A stretch of 64,000 nt of DNA from Mercurialis annua (GCF_937616625.2 NC_065573.1:21281001-21345000), one strand, 5' to 3'; shown: positions 22,943 to 35,444, numbered from the stretch's first letter. The notes: generated from the letters alone by a model not told the origin. Program-made: numbers and translations.

Positions 22943-23977
22943 TTATTTGAGTAAAAGAATTAAGCCAAGTGAGGCAAAAACTAAAATCCCAAAGGCAACA
23001 CAAAGAACATCTAAAGTCCCTTCATTTCTCAACTTCTTCTCTTTCCTTTCTCTTTTCATTTTCAAGAACCTCTCATCCCTCCTCTTCCCTTCTTCTCCCA
23101 TTCTTCCTTTTATTCCCTTTTTACCCTCAAATGCCCTTTGTATAATTCCCAAACTGCCCTTCCCTTTTAGAAACTTACCATCCATGTCCTCCATTTGCAA
23201 ACTCACTTCCCTCACGTGCATCCCTCCTCCTCCGCCCTGCGTTCCTCCGCCGCACGTCACCAGAATTCCACACTGCACAAACTCCGACGCCCTTCCTTTT
23301 GGTTCGCCGCTTAAAACCAAACCGAACCGCGCGTGTACTTCACCGCTCAACCAATGTCTTTGGACCGAAACCGGTTTATTACTTGACACGTTCATGGCTC
23401 TTTTCCCTGCTGGATCAATTAAAATCCAGCTCAGCTCTAGTTCCTCGGATAATGTAAAAAGATCCTCCTCGTTTTCCGGCGGCCGTATCATGGTTTGACA
23501 CGTGTCCTTCGGGTCCAGCATGTCGATTCTAAACGGGGAGCAATTAAACCAGCTGGACTCCGCTTCTGTTTCCGTAACTCTACTGAAAATGAGTTCGTTT
23601 TTGTAGTAAATATCAACGGCGGAGATTAATTCCGGTGGAAACGGCGTCGTGTTAGCTGAAGAGTGACTGTTGGACATGACCGGCGGGAAGGAAGCGGAGA
23701 AGAAGGAGCGAGGACCATCGGGAAGGAAGGAGGAGATGACATGGAGTACACGTGGATTTCTTGTAGAAGGCCACGTGGATGAACAAATGTTGAACCAGAG
23801 ATCACGTTGAGAAGAGAGAAAGTTAAGGTGCGGTGAGGTGCATGAAGTTGAGGCTAAGCTCGGACCGTCCAGCCGTGTTAGGATGTGTGTTTGGAGTATG
23901 TCTTCGTGTATGGCGGAGATATTGGCGGAGCAACCTCTTTCTACGGTGGTTGACGACGGGGACGGAGAAGAAGCCAT
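22943..23977 (-). CDS. F-box protein, At2g27310/At2g36090-like, single exon, 344 aa
   Basis: An uninterrupted frame on the minus strand. Residues about 17-70 form an F-box of the type ISAIHEDILQTHILTRLDGP followed by LASTSCTSPHLNFLSSQRDL and a W-containing end, expected to bind SKP1 in an SCF ubiquitin-ligase complex. The middle (about 120-260) matches the conserved body of this plant family, with ELISAVDIYYKNELIFSR and a downstream WFNCSPFRIDML. A basic Lys/Arg-rich stretch (about 280-320) precedes a C-terminal hydrophobic helix (about 322-344, CVAFGILVFASLGLILLL), so the protein is probably tail-anchored. Family members are also intronless and of similar length. The substrate is unknown. 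The ATG lies downstream of a TATA box. Confidence 0.9.
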   Translation of the reverse strand: MASSPSPSSTTVERGCSANISAIHEDILQTHILTRLDGPSLASTSCTSPHLNFLSSQRDLWFNICSSTWPSTRNPRVLHVISSFLPDGPRSFFSASFPPVMSNSHSSANTTPFPPELISAVDIYYKNELIFSRVTETEAESSWFNCSPFRIDMLDPKDTCQTMIRPPENEEDLFTLSEELELSWILIDPAGKRAMNVSSNKPVSVQRHWLSGEVHARFGLVLSGEPKGRASEFVQCGILVTCGGGTQGGGGGMHVREVSLQMEDMDGKFLKGKGSLGIIQRAFEGKKGIKGRMGEEGKRRDERFLKMKRERKEKKLRNEGTLDVLCVAFGILVFASLGLILLLK

Positions 23978-24026
23978 GATACGAGGTTTTAGGTGAAGAG
24001 GAAATGAACTTGACTTATGTTATGGG

Positions 24027-24036
24027 GTTTATATAG
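24027..24036 (-). promoter_or_regulatory. TATA box of the F-box gene
   Basis: On the minus strand ctatataaac lies about 50 bp upstream of the F-box start codon, followed by a short pyrimidine-rich leader. Confidence 0.65.
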
Positions 24037-24059
24037 GGAGATATTTTTTTAAGGTGGGA

Positions 24060-24980
24060 GGAGTGGAATAACTTTGGTGCTGGATACAAAATTTAAATAA
24101 AATGTCCTTAATATTATATTTAATAACAAAAATGCCATTGATGTTATAATATGTCAAATTATAATAAATAAAGAAATGCACAAATTGAATGCCATGCAGA
24201 TGCAGGCCTCTTTCTGCTTCTTGTTGGAGAACAAAATTAAATTAACATTTTTACCTAATTTTTATTATTCGATATGTTGATAAAAATTAAGTTTATACTT
24301 AATTTTATTGGTTCTAATTAGGATTCGAAAGTTAAGAGTTTTTACTATCTAATATTCAATTTGTAGTTGCCAGTACCAGAACTAAAATAAATAGTATCTT
24401 TCACTAGGAGTAACTCAATCAGTAAAGTTGGGGGGAAACAACATTGTTATTGGTTCCAATTTTATCTTCTTCCAAAAAAATGTATAATGCTATGAAATTA
24501 GTAGTTATAGTCCCTACTAAAATTAGGGGCGAAATCAGAGTACCAATTCATGAGAGTAGAACTTTTTTGCGTCCTGACTATATAGAAAAATCAAACGACA
24601 ATAAACGATGATGATTGTTGGGACGGTTAGACAAGAAAAACCCGCCCATATATTTTGTTGTAGTGTAGTACTACTAGTATTTAAATTTTCTCTGACGAAA
24701 AAGGTCGGCCGGCCCTCTTTGACCTCCGAACCCGTCCCTGATTAAAATAGAAAGCCCCGATGGTGGAAAAACTCCTAAACAAATCTCCTTAGATTGGAAT
24801 TCACATGAATGCAAAAAACTCGTAAATTTATTGCCCATCATCAAAAAGTAGTCTTCGAATTATTAGTTCGATATTTTGGGGAGTTATATATATTGAAGCA
24901 GTTAATAGCTATAACTAAATAGTTAATTACTTAATTAGAAGCTACTTCTCTAATCGTAAAAATACCTAAGCAGTTAACCT
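24060..24980. other. Gene-free upstream region
   Basis: AT-rich with no supported exon. A GC-richer patch at 24700-24745 ends in aacccgtccctg, which resembles a hAT-type terminus and faces ggggcgaaatcagagt near 24529. No matching target duplication was found, so no element is called. Confidence 0.35.
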
Positions 24981-25060
24981 CAAGGCGCAGGTGAGTTGAT
25001 AAGGCGCTCTCCTGATTTAAACAAGACCGTGAGTTTGTACTGTACTTATATATGCGGCCG
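24981..25060 (+). mobile_element. tRNA-like SINE fragment
   Basis: ggcgcaggtgagttgataag and gcgctct form a tRNA-like head with A box. agaccgtgagtttgtact is a B-box-like block at the right spacing. It is a short diverged copy. Confidence 0.4.
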
Positions 25061-27289
25061 TTTAAAACTTTAGGAAGGAATGTACACTCACATCTCTCTC
25101 TCTAAAAATTTGCTCTCCCTTCTCTCTAAAGATTTTTCTTTGTCTTCTCCTTTAAAGGGTAGGAGAAGGTGATTATCCGGTTTCGATCGAAAATCACTTC
25201 TTCTACGCCCATAAATACTAAATAATATATAGCTTTACTCTTTATTCAATAAAATTTGTATGCTATATAGCTCTTCGATATGGAGTTATCCGTTTTTTGA
25301 AAAAAAAAAATTATGGTCTTATATTTATTTAATTTGTGGTTTGTTTTCTTAGATCTCTCAAAACATTTGTGTTTGTTCCGTTTTAAAGTCAATTTGTTGC
25401 ATATCTAAGATATTGACGGGTTATATATTAATTTTCTAAGAATTCCATCGACAAAGATGATCGAAAATATTAAATTTCAACGGATCTACCGGTTTGAAGT
25501 TCTAAACGGAAGTATTTCAAAATCAAGACTTTCGCATACAAGGAGACTTTGTTCATTGTTTGTGATCCAAAATGGCAACCCTAATAAGACCACGACTTGA
25601 GTCTTTTTATTTTCGATTAATTTTTATTTGTATTTTTTATTGTTTTCTTTGTTGTTCTTAAGTTTTAGTTCGATAGATTAGAGTTGGAAAAATTATATAG
25701 TTAAATTTTGTCATATAATTTTTTAAATTGTACTTTAAATTTTTTTTGATAAATAATAAATATACTTTAATTTTGATATAATGGATTCTAACTTTTAAGG
25801 AGAAAAAAAGAAGGAAGGGGTTAGGTATACAATCAATAATATATACTCCATTTCTTTTACAACTTGCCAGACTTATTTGTTAATATGTTTATAATTATCA
25901 GTATTCAACAATATATCATTGACTTGTCTCATAATGAAGATTGTTTCATATAATAATTATGTATTATAAGATATCATATCATACAACTTGGGATGCTACA
26001 ATGATTAAAATAGTAATTTAAATTTTTTAATATTTTTCTCTTAATATAAAAAAGAAATCCAACATCACCATAAGTATAATTTCTCAGGGTAATAATTTTA
26101 TTAATAATTTTTTTGATAATTAGAAAAAGGGAGAAATTTTGAAAAGAAATTTTAACAAATAAGTTGATATAAAAAGAAAATTTTAGTCTTCTCATTCTAT
26201 ATGTAAACTTATATAAAAAGTCTTCCACTTTATCATTACTGTAGGTACATTTTATTTATTGAAAACTTGTGTCACAAGGTTGTTAGTTTATTCACCCTCT
26301 CTTTGTCTCATTCCAAACTCTCTTTACATTTTTATAAACCTTTATTTTAAAAATAAAAATTTATGACTAATTCCATATTTTAATAAACATCATTGACAAA
26401 CGATACTCCACTATCTAAATAATGAAAGGTTAATTTAAATTTATTTTAATTTAAAATGAACAATTTAAAAAGAAAAGAGAAAATATTTCTCAATTTAGCA
26501 CAAATATAAGTATTAAAAATTAATTAATCGATCTATACTTCTTTCATACACAATTGATGATTTCAATTATATCTCTCAAATTATAGGTTTATTTTTATTT
26601 TTAAAAGGCAATTAACAAGATATTTATTTAATTTTTTAATTAAATAAATTTAGTCAAGTAAATCAAATTTATTATGCCTTTGATAATTAATTAATAATTT
26701 TATTATTAAAAATAGATTTATATACTCCTTCTTATTCAATTCAACTAGTTAAAACTGTAAATATTATGTTAGTGTAAAGACCAATATAACTATATTAATT
26801 AAACTATTAGTTAATAAATATTTTTGTAAATTAAATCATGGAATTATTTATTAGGAAGAGTAATTTTGAAAGATATTTGTTAAATTTATCTAAAATTTCA
26901 AAAAGTAAGAAAATTTATAAAGAAATATATTTGTCCAAAAAGTCAAAAAAACAGAGGAAGTACATTTTTTTAAGCCATTTAGAATCACCATTTAATAAAA
27001 GTACATCAAAATTGTGAATAAAATAATTATTTCATAAGAATATTATTATAGTAGAAAAGTATTGTAATTTTTACAAAAAACTTTTAATTCAATACATTTA
27101 AAATAAGCCTATTAATTGTTGACGGATGAAGTTTTCATATATTCTACTAACGTTGATATACATGATACTCGACTATTATAATTTGGGATATGAAAATTTA
27201 AGAGAGTGTATATTACTGTAATTAAGAAGAAAAGGAGTTATTAATTAATTATAATTAATAAATTTAATTAAATAGCTGTGTTCGTATCA
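25061..27289. other. Gene-free, very AT-rich; repeat related to 37.5-37.75 kb
   Basis: A portion near 25620-25745 (tagattagagttggaaaaat, then ttgtactttaaatt) resembles 37680-37745 inside the MULE at 36645, so it is probably a decayed repeat. From about 25800 to 27289 I see only A/T-rich sequence without exons. Confidence 0.4.
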
Positions 27290-27291
27290 TA

Positions 27292-27595
27292 CTCCCTCTG
27301 TTCATTTTTAGTTATCCCTTTAGGTTAGATTGTTAAGATTAACAAAGCATTTTTTTTGTCTTAAATTACAAACGTAAAAACTAATATAATTCTATTTATA
27401 AACTCCACTATTAAAAAATTTAATTTTAAAAATAGAATTATTAATTTCCTAAAAATTGAATTAACTTTTAATGAAATAATTTAATAAAAAGGCCAAATTT
27501 GAAATGTTATTATAAAAATCACATAAAAATCTTAAAGTGATAACTGTATAGACGAAAATATTTATCTAAAACGACAACTAAAAATGAACAGAAAA
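27292..27595. mobile_element. Degenerate Stowaway-like MITE
   Basis: The left end ctccctctgttcatttttag is mirrored at the right by ctaaaaatgaacagaaaa. TA flanks the left end. The right terminus has lost the GGAGGGAG motif, so the boundary is approximate. Confidence 0.55.
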
Positions 27596-28084
27596 TATAA
27601 AAAAATAATTATTTACTACCCCATTTTAAAAGCGTGAACTGACAACTGCTCCATTGGTTTCTAGAATGAGCTGAAAATTGGCAATTTAAAGTTGAAATAG
27701 AACAAAATAATGTAAATAATTAATTAGGATAGTATATGAGGATATTATTTCCATTAGGTACATATATAATGGTCAGTGTTCAACTGTTGTTGATAAATGC
27801 TGAGTTTTATAGTATTTTTGTCTTCTAATTTGGAATTTTGTATACATCACATTTCTAGTGCAGGCCTCCAGCATCATACTATTTGTGTCAACTGCATACT
27901 TCACAAGTTGAGACTAATTCTTCACTCAATAATGTCTTAAATTAGAGTCAATTCAAAAAAATTAAATATGAAATGAAAAAAAAGGTGTTATGAAATTATT
28001 AAGTTTAATAGAGAATACTTAAATCCCTAAAAAATTTAGAGAATAATTAAATACAAAGACCCTGTATTAATTATTTTAATAATC

Positions 28085-28400
28085 ATAACACATGGGATTT
28101 TTTTTTTGAGGAAATAACACCATGTATAAAAAAAATGAAAATAACTAAAAAAAATATCCGTTGACTTTTTTCATTTGCAAAGATACTGAATTGACTTAAA
28201 AATATTTATAAAAATATTAAAAAATAAAAAATAATTTCAAAAATATGGTGTATATTGTTGGTATAATGTCAATATATTAATAAACTAAAAGTATACTAAA
28301 GTTATACCAATATTATATCAAGAGCATACACATTAGAACATATTGAAATTTTATTAATTAAATAAAAATTATACCAACATTACTTTTTTTAGTAAAAAAT
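28085..28400 (+). repeat. Dispersed repeat, copy 1
   Basis: This sequence matches the reverse complement of 61380-61735 over most of its length. Shared blocks include ttgacttttttcatttgcaa, tggtgtatattgttggtata and taataaactaa. It contains many ttatacca words. It is probably the end of a larger transposon, but no termini were identified. Confidence 0.6.
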
Positions 28401-28801
28401 TGGAGTCGAGAAATCAGAAAACGCACTCGAACATCTCAACTAGGTTGACACCCTCTTAGCGTATATATTATTTTTCTCGCTACCGAATAAAATAAATAAA
28501 ACTAATAGTTACAAAATTCAATTACAAAACACCGGAGTGTCCAAATATAGAGAAATTGCAAATTCTCTAAATAAGAAAAGTAGCAAAAAGAAGAGATATT
28601 TAGACAAATACCCCCAAATAGGCAAAATATTCTCACTCATACCTATTAACTAAAAGAATAATAATTTTACTATTTGACTCAAGTTTCTTTGCCAAAATAC
28701 GACATTGTTCTCTTTGAGATCAGGGACGGCGTTTGGCGGTACAGCAGTGTTGAAGAAGCTCCCCGTCTGTTTCTCATCCCGACCTCTCTGTTGTTCCTTC
28801 T

Positions 28802-28888
28802 TTGGTTTCCGCCGATCTCCGCCAAAAGTACAACGTCAGGTGGTTTATGCTTGTGCGCAAAGACAACAAAGACCAGGTTGTTTGTGGG
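28802..28888 (+). pseudogene. Captured fragment of cytosolic ribosomal protein L26 (uL24)
   Basis: The frame starting at 28802 reads VSADLRQKYNVR, then VRKDNKDQVV after a short insertion. This corresponds to the well-conserved SAxLRQKYNVR and VRKDDxxQVVRG segments of eukaryotic L26. Upstream bases (28755-28800) still resemble coding sequence but are out of register, and nothing downstream continues the protein. It is a partial, frame-damaged copy. The location between inverted repeats suggests transduplication. Confidence 0.65.
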
Positions 28889-29499
28889 TTTTGGATGGTT
28901 TATGGGTTTTGGGTGGTTTTGCTAAATAAAGGATTACAGATGGGAAGCAGCAGTAGTTTGATTATTTGGGTTTTCAAGATGAGCACGAGACCTTCTTATA
29001 AAAAGCTAGGCATATTATTTTTGCAGTCTATATTCCAAAAGATTTTAATGAAAATTTCATGAAAAGTAATGTACTTGACTAAAACCTTATTGCTTAAATT
29101 TGTGTTGCTGTAATCACTTAATTGGGATTCTTAGTTCACTATGACAGATACAATATAGTGAATTTGTTTCTCTAGGAGAAGTTGATTGTTGAGTTGTGTA
29201 CAGCCATTTATCTTAACTTTTTTGAGTGCAAATTAGTGTCAAAATACTGATTCAGGCTTCTCTCATTTGATCTGCAATTGTGAATTTTAAATGAAGTTTG
29301 GTTCTTTTTTGTATTTCAGTTGCAAAATATGTTTTATTTTTGAATAAGATAATAATAGAAAATTGCAGCAATCATAGAATAAGGCTGGTTTAATTGTGGA
29401 TTTTACAGTGTTAAGTTTATAAAATCTAAATGTTTATATAATTTTGATTAATTTATTCACTTACCCTGTGTTATTTAACTAGATTTCAGATTTCACTGA

Positions 29500-30520
29500 T
29501 TGATCTCCATAAATTCAATTAACTTTAAACTTTCAATTTACTAATGGTTTACTAACGATAGACTATTGATTTACCAAACATAAATTTTACTATAAGTTTA
29601 CTAACGGTTACCAACGGTTTACTTAAAAAATAAATTTACTATTTTTTATTTTTAAATTATAAAATATTAAAATAAATTATTATTTAATTTACTATGAGTA
29701 TTATAAGTATATACGAAATTAGTTTTTTTTTCTACTTTTAGATTGCTAAGAGGCAAGTTTACTATTAATTAACTATCAGTTTACTTAAAAAAATAAATTA
29801 CTATCGATACTAAAATATAAATTAGTTTACTAACGGTTTGCTATCAGTTTACTAAAAGATGAATTAGTTTAATAACAGTTTACTAATGATCTACTATCGA
29901 TCTACTTAAAAACCTAATTTACTATATTTTATTTTCAAATTATAAAATATTAAATAAATTATTACTTAGTTTACTATCACTTTACCAACGATATTATGAA
30001 AAATATACTAAATTAGTTTTAATTATATTACTTTTATTTCACAATAAAAATAAGTTCGCTATTAGTTTACTACGGTTTCAATTTATTAATAATTTACTAA
30101 CGGTTTACTAAACATCTGTTTTATTATTAGTTAACTAACAGTTTACTAACGGTCTGCTATGCTTTCAGTCATTTCAAGTAGGATCAGCTTAAAATCTGAG
30201 TTTGGATGTAGGCTCTAACACGATAAGATGTGCTAAAATGAATTATTATTTAATTTACTAAAATATTTGGTGTACCATTAGTAAATAAATTGATTAACCA
30301 ACAACAAAACCATTACAGATTTATAAGTGAAAAAAATAACATAATAAATTAAGAGCATCATCAAAAAATAATTATAAATTTACCAACAGTTAACTCAAGG
30401 TTTACTAACAGTATTACTAAAATTTAATTTATTTGCATACTATTAGTAAACCATTGGTAAACCCACAATAAAATCATCACATCATAAATAAAAAATAAAA
30501 TCACAAAATATAACGGGTTC
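29500..30520. repeat. Degenerate tttactaacggttt repeat field
   Basis: Dozens of variants of gtttactaacggtttact and its complement (agtaaaccattggtaaac) are spread over about 1 kb, irregularly spaced. Similar words (ggttaaccaatggt, accgttagtgaacggt) recur at 53970-54320 and 55510-55670, on either side of a Helitron. Confidence 0.55.
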
Positions 30521-32556
30521 GATTTTTCTCTTTCAGGTGGAGACTCTATTTTTCTTCTACTTCGGATCTCTCTGTTGTAGCATCATTGGAACGAAGAGCT
30601 TCATTGAGCTTCATATAACAAATATCTAGAAGTAATGCCTAACGAAATCTCATTTCACACCTTAGTAAAAATTAGCCAATATTTCCCTTACAACAGCTCA
30701 AAGCTACACAAAATGCAACCACATTATTTCAGGGTCAACTGTTATATGGACTTATAAATTATCAATTTACTAAAAAAATTAAGTTAATTTACTAACAGTT
30801 TACTAACGATTTGCTAAAAAATAAATTAGTAACCCTCTAGTAACCTCTAGTATCATTGGACAAACTCTCCATCTCCTATTCCATCATCTGACACCTCTTG
30901 GTCAGTTTCTGATATGTTGTATGCACCTGCTCAAAATTTTCTATAATTTTTTCTTGCATGACCTCACAATTTTGCCGACATATATTGAGCTACGATTATG
31001 TGAATAATCTCTGCGCAAACATGTTCCTCAAGCTTAATGAAATACTCCCAATCCTGAATATATTCAAATAAATAAAAATACCATATTAGCAAAACGACAA
31101 AATCATAAAATAGTAAACTAAATGAATACCTATATCAAACATTGAATGTATTGTACCAAGCATATCAAGTGTAAAACAATAAAAGAACCACAAACAATAG
31201 TTGGAAACCATTAACTAATATTAAATAAACTACAAAAATAACTTAATTATTTCTAAAAAAAACATTTAAAAATTAAAATACTCACTGCAATAGTAAACTC
31301 CTAACTAACAAATAGTAAACTGTGTTTGAACGTCCATTTTTTATTAAATTAATAAAAAAATATTAAAGTTCTCAACTCCACAATTATATTCAAATATGAA
31401 AATTAAGTGTTTGAACATCCATTTCTTGTTCAATTAATAAAAAAAATGCACAAATTTTCTTTAAATAGCTTATTTATTCATACATTAAATTCCATAACTA
31501 AATCAAAAAATGAAGACACTAATCATTACCTTCATTATCACCTTCATTCTCATTAAACATCAGTTTCACACACCCTATTTGGCTAAAACCAAGACTATTA
31601 AAATGAAAGAATCCAGAAACAGTGATGCTTCTCTCACCCACATTCACTGTCACCGTCACCTCACGGGACCACTCATATCACACTTCTGTCATCAACCGTT
31701 ACCTACACCAAATCCTAACAGAACATTACAACCCTCTCTCAAGCATTTCATCGAACATTTCGACTGCATATCCGAAATTGCATTTCCTTCCATCACCGTC
31801 GTCTAACATCTCCAAAATATACTACTGTGCCATACAAATGGTGGCCATTCAGTAGAAAAAGAAGTGATATCTATGTATTACCCAGTTGAGATACATTTCT
31901 CTAAAAAGGAGATAACTTTTCAATTTTGAAACACTGCAATATAAGAGAACTAGTAATTGAGTTGTAAAAACAAAAGTTTATTAACATTGTATATTGTTAG
32001 GCAAATTAAAAATGAAATCCCAACAGCAAAAAATAAGAATCGAAGGAAAATCAATGGAAAACCAAATACTGAATAAACCTAAAACAATAAAAGAAACTTG
32101 AAGTTTTTATTTTTCCAGTTTTACCTGAAACCAAATAGAAAAACGGTCGAATCCAACGAGGAGAAGCTTCACAGATGCAAGATGACATCCAAATCAAAAT
32201 CCCCAAAAATCATAGCGACAATTTTTCTGATCGTTGAGAAAAAAGAATCGTAAAATTTAAAGAAGAAAGAAGGAAAATGAAAATGATTCAACTTCTGATA
32301 TATTTTTGCAATAAAAGAAGTATGGTGGTACGCGTGAGAATATTTAGACTTATTGTAGTGCTGGGTCTAATTTCCACCAAAAAGAAAGCCTAATTTAGTG
32401 GACCCCTATAATATGGAGTTCAACTAAAAGAGACCCTTTGATTGACGGTGGACATTCCTCCTTTTCTCAAATACAAGCCTACGGTAATCTGGCTCATAAC
32501 AACCCAAACTGCAATAGAACAATTTCATCTCAAGTAGTAAATTTGATAATAAAAAG

Positions 32557-33520
32557 GGGTTTTTGATTTTTGTGTGCCTATAAGGCATTGAAATTTCTGG
32601 TTTAGTACCTCTTTAGAATTTAATTCCAAAATAATATCTGGGCCCACGCGTTCCGCATTGTGGGAATGCGGAACACGTGGCGTTCCGCATTTTTACAATG
32701 CGGAACGCATTAATTAGCTGATTAAATCAATAATCAGCTAATTAAGCAACTTTAATATTTGGGCACTTTAACAATTTTAAAAAACGATATAATATTAATA
32801 AACGATTTTAAATTAATATTAACAAACGATATATATTAACAAATGATATAATTTAAAAAAATGATATATATTAATTTTATTTAAACAACGATTTTCAAAA
32901 TAAATAATATATTAAAAATATAACATCTACTACAAATGAAAAAAAAGGAAATATAGTGTACCAATATTATCTAAATAAAAATTTAATCTAAAAATTATAT
33001 ATCCATTTCGTCTCAATAAAGTTTGATCAGTTAAAAAAAGTATATTATTAAAAAAATCGACTTGACATTTATAAATTTAAAAAATTTGTATGGTATTAAT
33101 AAAAAAAATTAAAATGCAGTATGATATTTTTAACTCATATTAAACTAGGTTGTTTCAATTTTTTTATTAATATTATCATACTAATTTTTTAAATCTTACA
33201 AATGTCAAATCGATTTTCTCAATAGTATATTTTTTTTAAGTGATCGAACTTTATTGAGGCGAAATGAATATATAATTTTTAGATTAAATTTGTATGTAAA
33301 TAATATTGGTTGGTACACCAATGATTGGGGAGACAAAAGTACTCCCCAATTATTAGGGAGTAATTAATCAACTGATTAAGTAATTACTCAGTTGATTAAT
33401 GCGTTCCGCATTGTAGGAATGCGGAACGTCAGGGCCCAGACACTCTTTTGGAATTAAATTATAAAGAGGCACTAAACCGGAAATTTCAATGCTTTATAGG
33501 CACACAAAAATTAAAAACCC
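32557..33520. mobile_element. Foldback MULE-type element, 964 bp, near-palindromic
   Basis: The left arm begins gggtttttgatttttgtgtg and continues cctataaggcattgaaattt. The right arm mirrors it, ending in ggcacacaaaaattaaaaac followed by cc. Symmetry continues inward through gcgttccgcattg / aatgcggaac blocks and again through 32945-33320, so almost the whole element can fold on itself. The flanks aataaaaag (32548-32556) and aacaaaaag (33521-33529) match at 8 of 9. There is no coding content. Confidence 0.82.
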
Positions 33521-33749
33521 AACAAAAAGCATAACAGCTGATGAAGATATATCCATAAGAAATATAACAGCTGATGATCTCCCAGTAATAAGCTTTCTCC
33601 ACCAAACTTCAAAACAAAGCCTAGTAAAAAATTCAACCATCAGCCCCCAATTAAGTGAATCGATAATTTGCACGACGATTGGCCTCATTATTAATCAACG
33701 AAACGGCAAAATGAAAGAACATAACCCCACCATATTAATGAGGAAGTTG

Positions 33750-34620
33750 TTACACCACACTTAATTATAGTATGATGTTTCGTTTCCTTCACGATAGATG
33801 TGCGTAACTCTAAAATGCATCTTAGAGATGTAGTTTGACATTTAAGCCAGCGATGTTGAAATTGCCAAGGGCCATGGATAGTAGACAAAACGAAGAGTTG
33901 AACAACATATTGAGAATCACATTCAAGCCAAAGAGACAACCAATTTTTATTCCAATCAATTTCTACATCATTGATTGCTACAAATAACTCAACAACATAA
34001 GCAAAATCATTACCTACGTTAACTACGAAAGCTCCAACAGGGTGACCATCAGAGTTTCGAAAAACTCCCCCAGCACCTGCCGGTCCTGGAGCCCCTAAAT
34101 CCGACCCATCCATGTTAACTTTAATCCAAGTGTAGGGAGGAGGTTTCCAGTAGACGGAGATGATTTAAGAGCTTTAGAAGAAACAATCTTATTAATGCCA
34201 AGAATTTTCAAAATTTATAGCTCAGAGACAGAATTAAACATAGTGCCACATTTAAAATAATTAGTTTCTTTAATCAAGGTACATACCATTCCAAGAGCCT
34301 GATGAATATTAGAAATTGTATCATCAAAAATCGCAACATTTCGAACCTTCCACAAAACTGAAATACGATTAACAATAGAAGCACATCAAACAGCCGAAAC
34401 CTAGGAGCTAAAATTATTGTTCATGGCAGCCATAATTAAGCCCATAATTATTTCAGAGGTGTGAATTTTGAATCCAAAAAGGCCAGCACCAGCTTGCCAA
34501 ACAGCCATAGCAAATGAGCATCTTGTGAAAAGGTATCTTTTATCCTTATTATGATTTAAACTTTAAACACAAAACACATCTAGAACTAAAAGAGATACTT
34601 CGTTTTAAAAGATTATCATC
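33750..34620 (-). pseudogene. LINE remnant: zf-RVT-like and RNase H-like regions
   Basis: On the minus strand, 34430-34560 translates to KRYLFTRCSFAMAVWQAG and FGFKIHTSEIIMGLIMAAMN, typical of the cysteine-region and zf-RVT tail of plant L1-type reverse transcriptases. Downstream, 34113-33800 encodes the N-terminal RNase H fold, with VNMDGSDLGAPGPAGAGGVF and WLSLWLECDSQYVVQLF. The metal-binding aspartate of the DGS motif is present. The two segments are separated by frame changes and stops. The reverse transcriptase body is absent. Confidence 0.75.
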
Positions 34621-35177
34621 GGTAGGAAGTAGTCCCAATATATTAAATTATACTAAAAATTAATCTAATAATATATTAAAATTATGTCAATAATATACAA
34701 ATTCTCTGGTTAACTACCAACTATAATGAAAAAATACATAAAAAAGGTGTATATGTTACCAACTAGAAAATATAAAAAAAAATTATTATCGATATACCGA
34801 AAGTATATTGAAATAATACCAATAGAAAACCAAATACAGTTTTCAAACTTTCTGATTCATATGTTGTAATATACAGACATTATACATATTGTATTCTTTA
34901 ATTTTTTTAGATTGTAATACTCTTTTTTCAGAGTCCTAAACTCTAGTGTGCCATTAAATGTGTGCCGTTTTTTGTGCGTAAACTCTTGAAATTAGGAGCT
35001 CTCTCTTTTATTTTCTTGGCCTTTTAATATATATTTCATTTATAAAAAATTGTTATTACTACTTCAGTATAATTATTTATAAAAAAAATTAATAATAAAT
35101 TTTTATTGTTTTTTTTAACTTTAACAAAATAAAATAATTCTACCATCGATGTATTATATTACGGGTTATGTACGTAA
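34621..35177. other. Gene-free, ttataccaa-rich stretch
   Basis: AT-rich sequence with scattered words like those of the dispersed repeat at 28085-28400 (aataccaatag, tatataccg). No boundaries are visible. Confidence 0.35.
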
Positions 35178-35179
35178 TA

Positions 35180-35442
35180 CTCCCTCCGTCCCACTTAAGA
35201 AGGGACATATCTCTTTTACACATAAATTAAGAAAATATTAATTACTCTTGGTTTTTCTTATTTTACCCCTATTAATTATTGTCTTGTAGTTTGTGTGTAG
35301 AGTATTAGCTTTAATTATAGAAAGAGAAAATAAGGGTATAAGAGAGAACTCCTTATAAAATGGCACAAAAACCATGATTTGGCCTTCTTATGTGGGACAA
35401 AAAAAATTGAGATATGTCCCTTTTTAAACGGGACGGAGGGAG
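35180..35442. mobile_element. Stowaway-type MITE, 263 bp
   Basis: Perfect terminal inverted repeats ctccctccgtccc / gggacggagggag, with the arms extending through agggacatatctc / gagatatgtccc, flanked by TA on both sides (35178-35179 and 35443-35444). Confidence 0.92.
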
Positions 35443-35444
35443 TA

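Larger units (their letters stand above)
28599..32375. mobile_element. Candidate Pack-MULE-like element with captured gene fragment
   Basis: The left end (tttagacaaataccccc, then aaaatattctcactcatacc) is matched in reverse at the right by ggtacgcgtgagaatattta and gacttattgtagtgctgggt. Between them lie a ribosomal-protein L26-like fragment (about 28802-28888) and a long field of degenerate tttactaacggttt repeats. Other stretches have coding-like composition, for example 31500-31810 (+) and 30850-31060 (-), which I do not recognise. No transposase and no clear 9-bp target duplication were found, so the boundaries are provisional. Confidence 0.4.

Noticed and set aside
22947..23498. 183-aa plus-strand frame
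   Set aside because: Antisense to the F-box gene. Low-complexity Pro/Ser/Phe composition and no family likeness.
24529..24740. hAT-type MITE (ggggcgaaatcagagt ... aacccgtccctg)
   Set aside because: The ends are only loosely complementary and no 8-bp flanking duplication could be aligned.
31510..31855. Overlapping 98- and 77-aa frames
   Set aside because: Inside the Pack-MULE-like element, with no recognised motif. At most captured sequence, so not called as a gene.
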